A DNA stretch of 25,572 nt. It comes from Thermocaproicibacter sp036260805 (GTDB lineage Bacteria > Bacillota > Clostridia > Oscillospirales > Acutalibacteraceae). The translations under genes and the position numbers were made by a program. The number at the start of each line of letters is the position of its first letter. The stretch's first letter is position 1. The DNA is taken from positions 1 to 25,572 of the forward strand of contig DATALZ010000022.1 of the NCBI GenBank assembly GCA_036260805.1, given 5' to 3'. The notes under the pieces are model-generated. The model saw nothing but the letters and a program-made list of their open reading frames with translations, searched no databases and was not told the DNA's origin. Shown here one piece after another: positions 22,020 through 25,572 of this stretch.

Positions 22020-22624
22020 CCGCGCTTTATATCATCATCGGCATCCTAATTTTATTTGCAGTACTCCTGAACTGCCCTGTAGTCATACAGGTTCAATACA
22101 AAGATGAATTATATGCCCGCATAGGGTATCTCTTTTTTCATTATGTAATTTCCCCGCGGCCCGCGGCAGCAAAGCCTGAGAAAGAGGAACCAGAAAAAGA
22201 AGAAGCGCCAAAGAAAAACCGTTTCCGAGAGCTTCTGCAGAAAAAGGGATTTTCCGGTTTCCTTGAAATTTGTCAGGAAGTTTCCGCGATCATCTCCAAA
22301 GCGAACAAAGAGCTTTTTGACCACCTGATTATAGTGAGGTTTAATCTGGAAGTTTCTGTAACAGGTGAAGATGCGGCTCAGACTGCAATGAATTACGGCT
22401 ATGTTTGTGGGTTGGTCGGTTCGGCGGCAGGGCTTTTTCTTGGAAATGTCCGCTGCAAAAATTATCATATTTCAATAAATCCTGATTTTCAGGGAGAAAA
22501 AAGCAGTGTCGTCTTTGACTCTAAATCGAAAATCGGTCTAAAATCTTTCCTGTATGGCGGATTACGTGCCTTAATCCGGACTCTTAAAGTCATAAAAACA
22601 TTAAAAACAATCAATAATAACTAA
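22016..22624 (+). CDS. DUF2953 domain protein
   Basis: 202 aa. One N-terminal membrane helix (about residues 3-22, LYIIIGILILFAVLLNC) is followed by a highly charged linker (KPEKEEPEKEEAPKKNR) and a conserved domain with HLIIVRFNLEVSVTGEDAAQTAMNYGYVCG and IGLKSFLYGGLRALIRTLK. This matches DUF2953, a family of unknown function found in spore-forming clostridia and bacilli, regularly next to the GerW/YtfJ gene. The start at 22016 overlaps the scpB stop as ATGA. Context (segregation genes before, spore genes after) suggests a role in the spore or mother-cell membrane, but that is inference only. Confidence 0.88.
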   Translation: MTALYIIIGILILFAVLLNCPVVIQVQYKDELYARIGYLFFHYVISPRPAAAKPEKEEPEKEEAPKKNRFRELLQKKGFSGFLEICQEVSAIISKANKELFDHLIIVRFNLEVSVTGEDAAQTAMNYGYVCGLVGSAAGLFLGNVRCKNYHISINPDFQGEKSSVVFDSKSKIGLKSFLYGGLRALIRTLKVIKTLKTINNN

Positions 22625-22686
22625 AATGATAAATCCCGCTTCAGATGGGCAGGAAAATAAAATAATAAAATAAGGCGGTGCTTCTC

Positions 22687-23115
22687 ATGGCGGAACATCC
22701 AATTGACGGAATGATGGATACAACCCTTGAAAAGATTAAACAGATGGTCGATGTGAATTCCGTGATCGGCGACCCAATTACGACCCCGGACGGTACGACT
22801 ATTATTCCGATTACAAAGATCAGTTACGGCTTTGCGTCCGGAGGGTCCGACCTGCCTGTAAAAACGCAGGAAAAGCAGTTCTTTGGGGGCGCAACTGGCG
22901 CGGGTGTAACAATCAACCCGGTCGCTTTTCTTACGGTCTCCAACGGCGACGTAAGGTTGCTCCGTGTTGACCCGGGCAATACTTCCGTTGACCGGATTAT
23001 TGATCTGGCTCCGGACCTGATTGATAAAGTCAGCAGTTTGGTAGGGAAGGGCAAAAAGCAGAAGCAGCAGCCGAATCCTTCTTCTGTAGAGGAAGTTCCC
23101 AAGGACAAAGAATAA
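22687..23115 (+). CDS. gerW: GerW/YtfJ family sporulation protein
   Basis: 142 aa. Hallmarks of the family are the opening HPIDGMMDTTLEKIKQMVDV, the core VIGDPITTPDGTTIIPITKI and a glycine-rich GFASGGSDLP with FFGGATGAGVTINPVAFL. In Bacillus subtilis YtfJ (GerW) is made in the forespore and is needed for L-alanine-triggered germination through the cortex-lytic enzyme SleB. The start at 22687 follows AAGGCGGTG (22672-22680). It lies between DUF2953 and dacF, a conserved order in spore-forming Clostridia. Its presence is good evidence that this lineage makes, or recently made, endospores. Confidence 0.93.
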   Translation: MAEHPIDGMMDTTLEKIKQMVDVNSVIGDPITTPDGTTIIPITKISYGFASGGSDLPVKTQEKQFFGGATGAGVTINPVAFLTVSNGDVRLLRVDPGNTSVDRIIDLAPDLIDKVSSLVGKGKKQKQQPNPSSVEEVPKDKE

Positions 23116-23131
23116 ATCATGACCATGGCTT

Positions 23132-23162
23132 TCGCCTGCATATATATGAAATTGGCAGGTGG
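23132..23162 (+). promoter_or_regulatory. hairpin covering the dacF ribosome binding site
   Basis: TCGCCTGC (23132-23139) can pair with GCAGGTGG (23155-23162), including two G-U pairs, across a 15-nt AT-rich loop. The right arm contains the whole Shine-Dalgarno AGGTGG (23157-23162), so the structure would hold back dacF translation. Confidence 0.4.
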
Positions 23163-23167
23163 TTGCT

Positions 23168-24307
23168 ATGAACGGAAAGAAAATTCTTTGTTTTATTTGT
23201 TTCATAACAGCGGCAGTGCTGTGGCCTATTCAGGCTATGGCGGATGCAGAACCGAAAATATCTGCAAAAGCTGCTGTTGTAATTAACGCTGACGACGGTA
23301 AGGCCATATATTCCAAAAATGAGCATGAACGCCTTGCAATTGCGAGCACGACGAAGATTATGACGTCTCTGCTCACTCTGGAAGCCGCCTCAGTGAATAA
23401 TAAAACTATAACGATAACGCCCGAAATGATACGCGTGGAAGGGTCGTCAATGGGTCTGCGGGCCGGTGATCAGCTGACTCTGCGTGATCTTGCCGTCGGT
23501 ATGCTCATGGTGTCCGGCAACGACGCAGCCAATTCTGCGGCGATCGCCATCGGCGGTTCTACCGACAAATTTGCCGGTATGATGAATGCAAAAGCAGCGG
23601 CTCTTGGCATGAAGGATACTCATTTCGTAACGCCTTCCGGGCTGGATGACGAAAATCATTATTCTACTGCTTATGATATGGCAATTTTGGCAAGTACCGC
23701 AATGCAGAACAGCGACTTTGCTAAAATTGCGTGCCAAAAGTCCATGCAGGTGCATTATGCCAACCCGGATGCGACTCATAATTTTGGGAATCATAACAGG
23801 CTTCTTCAGCTTTATCAGTACTGTAATGGAATTAAAACCGGCTTTACAAAAAAAGCCGGCAGGTGTCTGGTGTCTTCTGCCGAAAAGGACGGAGTGCACT
23901 TGATTACGGTTACTTTGAATGACCCCGATGACTGGAAAGATCACGAAGCTCTCTTTAATTACGGTTTTTCAAAACTTACCTGCCACAAAATTGACGATTC
24001 CGCCTACCGTGTTTCTATTGCAGCTGTAGGCGGCGACCAAAACAGCGTGCAGGTTTCGGGTACGTCTGCAGACAGTGTAGTGACCGAGTGCGACCAGTGC
24101 CTGGTTCGAACCGTTGAATTGCCTCGGTTTGTTTACGCCCCCATTGAAGTCGGGCAGGTGCTCGGCTGTGTTCGCTATACCTGCGGTGGAAAAACCGTTG
24201 CAAAAACGGAACTTGTGGCTTCACAGAATATTCCGCGGACAATTATACAGAAAAACTGGTTCCAAAACTTGTGGGACGGAATCAGAAATCTGTTTTCTTT
24301 CCATTAA
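23168..24307 (+). CDS. dacF: D-alanyl-D-alanine carboxypeptidase, DacF type
   Basis: 379 aa. A signal peptide is clear (MNGKKILCFICFITAAVLW..., probable cut after AMA near residue 26). The S11 motifs are complete: S60-K63 (STTK), S116-G-N118 (SGN) and K223-T-G (KTG). The C-terminal PBP5-like domain ends in an aromatic amphipathic helix (WFQNLWDGIRNLF), the usual membrane anchor. It removes the terminal D-Ala of peptidoglycan stem peptides. The position after gerW matches DacF, the forespore enzyme that tunes cortex cross-linking, so I prefer that assignment over a vegetative DacA. It differs from the paralogue at 9.3 kb (SGN instead of SAN and little identity outside the motifs). The start at 23168 follows AGGTGG. 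Confidence 0.9.
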   Translation: MNGKKILCFICFITAAVLWPIQAMADAEPKISAKAAVVINADDGKAIYSKNEHERLAIASTTKIMTSLLTLEAASVNNKTITITPEMIRVEGSSMGLRAGDQLTLRDLAVGMLMVSGNDAANSAAIAIGGSTDKFAGMMNAKAAALGMKDTHFVTPSGLDDENHYSTAYDMAILASTAMQNSDFAKIACQKSMQVHYANPDATHNFGNHNRLLQLYQYCNGIKTGFTKKAGRCLVSSAEKDGVHLITVTLNDPDDWKDHEALFNYGFSKLTCHKIDDSAYRVSIAAVGGDQNSVQVSGTSADSVVTECDQCLVRTVELPRFVYAPIEVGQVLGCVRYTCGGKTVAKTELVASQNIPRTIIQKNWFQNLWDGIRNLFSFH

Positions 24308-24360
24308 ATCATCAGGATGTATCGATTATTGGTTCATCGTCGAAAGGAATTAACATAAGA

Positions 24361-25155
24361 ATGTCAAATCAAATCAGACTGCAAAAAATATTGGCGGACT
24401 GCGGCATAGCGTCCAGACGCAAAGCGGAAGAGATTATTTCTTCCGGCAGAGTAGCTGTGAACGGAGAGAAGGCACAAGTCGGTGATAAAGCCGACCCGGA
24501 TGCCGACAAAATCACTTTGGACGGCAAGCCGCTGCACAACCATTCCAAATTGATTTATATCATGCTTCACAAACCGCGCGGGTATATTACGACCATGAGC
24601 GACGAGATGGAGCGGAAATGTGTCGCCGAACTGGTACGCAAGATTCCCCAGAGAATCTATCCGGTAGGCCGTTTGGATAGGGAATCCGAAGGTTTACTCC
24701 TGATGACAAACGACGGTGAGTTTGCCAACGCAATGACCCATCCGTCGCGCCACGTAAAAAAGACATACCGCGTTACCGTTCGCCCCGGTATAACGGAAGA
24801 CCAGTTAAACCAGATGGCTGAAGGTATTGTGATCGACGGAAGAAAAACAGCGCCGGCCGAAGTCCGTGTCCTTGTGCAGGAGCCGGGCCGTGTTGTCCTT
24901 CAGATTGTTCTGCAGGAAGGCAGAAATCGTGAAATCCGCAAAATGTGTGAAAAGCTGAATTTGGAAACGGCGCGCCTGAAGCGAATTGCTTTTGGTCCGC
25001 TGAAACTCGGTATGCTTCCAGCCGGGCAGTGGCGCGAATTGACCACTGAAGAGGTTGCTCAGTTAAAAGCGGCGGCGGGCGACAACTCTGCGCTGAACCG
25101 CAGAAAAGAATCCGTCGGAGGCGAATTACGTCGAAATCGGAAAACACGCACTTAA
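24361..25155 (+). CDS. rluB: rRNA pseudouridine synthase, RluB/RsuA family
   Basis: 264 aa. An N-terminal S4 RNA-binding domain (about residues 5-60, RLQKILADCGIASRRKAEEI) is followed by a pseudouridine synthase core with the catalytic aspartate D106 in GRLDRESEGLLLMTND and the late motif EGRNREIRKMCE. The family isomerises single uridines in 23S or 16S rRNA; the RluB group acts in the peptidyl transferase region of 23S rRNA. The start at 24361 is the family's natural N-terminus, although the nearest AAAGGA (24343-24348) is about 12 nt away. It closes the scpAB-gerW-dacF run, an order common in clostridia. The basic C-terminal tail is poorly conserved. Confidence 0.94.
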   Translation: MSNQIRLQKILADCGIASRRKAEEIISSGRVAVNGEKAQVGDKADPDADKITLDGKPLHNHSKLIYIMLHKPRGYITTMSDEMERKCVAELVRKIPQRIYPVGRLDRESEGLLLMTNDGEFANAMTHPSRHVKKTYRVTVRPGITEDQLNQMAEGIVIDGRKTAPAEVRVLVQEPGRVVLQIVLQEGRNREIRKMCEKLNLETARLKRIAFGPLKLGMLPAGQWRELTTEEVAQLKAAAGDNSALNRRKESVGGELRRNRKTRT

Positions 25156-25181
25156 TAAAAGTCGGATGATCTCAAAATCAC

Positions 25182-25210
25182 TTGTTATTGCAAATTTCAT
25201 CATTTATAAT
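25182..25210 (+). promoter_or_regulatory. probable sigma-A promoter of the carboxyltransferase gene
   Basis: TTGTTA (25182-25187), a 17-nt spacer and a perfect TATAAT (25205-25210). The leader is about 110 nt and can form two small hairpins (GATTCCTTC with GAAAGAATC; TCGTTTT with AAAAGCGA). Neither is a terminator. Confidence 0.65.
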
Positions 25211-25324
25211 TGTAAATAATTAGCGTGGCTTTCTTTTATTGCTTTTTGGGATTCCTTCATGCAGAAAGAATCTCGTTTTATAAAAGCGAGCCCCGGTGTA
25301 TTTCGCAAAAACGGAGGAATCGAT

Positions 25325-25572
25325 ATGAGTAATCCCGGCTATGCCGAAGATTTGCAGAAAATGCGCGAAAGTGTGAAAAATACAGTCGGCTACAAGCGGA
25401 TCGTTTCGCTGTTTGATAAAGGTACATTCACCGAAATTGATTCTTTAGCAAAGTCATGTGAAGGTTTTGCAGAAGCGGTAGCCGGTTATGGAACCATCGA
25501 CGGCTGCCCCGCCTGCGCTTTCTCGCAGAACAGCAGTATCTCAGGGGGAGCAATGTCGAAAGCACAGGCTTC
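25325..25572 (+). CDS. biotin-dependent carboxyltransferase subunit (partial, 5' end)
   Basis: The first 82 residues only; the gene runs off the window. It shows the start of the acyl-CoA carboxyltransferase (crotonase-like) fold: KRIVSLFDKGTFTEID, then VAGYGTIDGCPACAFSQ and SISGGAMSKAQA, which parallel the LFD-G-SF-E-D and GYGTIDGRPVYVFAQD...GGS blocks of propionyl-CoA carboxylase beta, methylmalonyl-CoA decarboxylase alpha and AccD-like subunits. Which acyl-CoA it handles cannot be told from this part. The start at 25325 follows CGGAGGA (25312-25318). A biotin carrier and partner subunits would be expected just outside the window. Confidence 0.85.
   Translation, partial: MSNPGYAEDLQKMRESVKNTVGYKRIVSLFDKGTFTEIDSLAKSCEGFAEAVAGYGTIDGCPACAFSQNSSISGGAMSKAQA

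Overview
The window reads as ordinary chromosome from a low-to-mid G+C, anaerobic, spore-forming Firmicute of class Clostridia. An Oscillospirales/Ruminococcaceae-type organism is my best guess, inferred from gene content rather than from a search. The main pointers are a full-length pyruvate:ferredoxin oxidoreductase, a transketolase split into two genes, a flavin reductase-rubredoxin fusion, a GerW/YtfJ spore protein next to a DacF-type carboxypeptidase, consensus sigma-A promoters and strong AGGAGG ribosome binding sites. There is no CRISPR array, rRNA, tRNA, insertion sequence or prophage gene that I can see.

Layout. 1-1.4 kb: the 3' end of an unidentified gene and a seven-repeat Sel1 protein. 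1.5-3.7 kb: flavin reductase-rubredoxin and a UraA-type uracil permease. 3.7-5.6 kb: the two transketolase halves in one operon. 5.6-6.3 kb: the manganese exporter mntP on the minus strand, convergent with transketolase. 6.3-7.9 kb: hisH-hisF behind a promoter rich in inverted repeats. 7.9-9.2 kb: two unrecognised membrane proteins, each with its own promoter and terminator. 9.3-12.4 kb: a secreted D-Ala-D-Ala carboxypeptidase, pgi and a small P-loop protein. 12.5-13.4 kb: DUF177 and rpmF (L32). 13.4-15.7 kb: der and plsY. 15.7-19.3 kb: nifJ on the minus strand. 19.5-19.8 kb: rpmB (L28) on the minus strand. 20.0-25.2 kb: site-2-protease-like gene, scpA, scpB, DUF2953, gerW, dacF and an rRNA pseudouridine synthase in one direction. 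25.3 kb to the end: the start of a biotin-dependent carboxyltransferase subunit.

How it fits together. Most of the window is central metabolism (Pgi, transketolase, PFOR, carboxyltransferase), ribosome and translation functions (L32, L28, Der, RNA pseudouridylation), envelope synthesis (PlsY, two penicillin-binding carboxypeptidases), and chromosome segregation coupled to sporulation (ScpAB to DacF).

I did not find a convincing new multi-gene system. The items most worth a second look are regulatory or single genes: the twin dyads at the hisHF promoter, the membrane-protein pair at 7.9-9.2 kb, the orphan P-loop protein after pgi, the dyad inside the consensus promoter of the DUF177-rpmF operon, a hairpin that hides the dacF ribosome binding site, and a 5'-terminal hairpin on the nifJ message.
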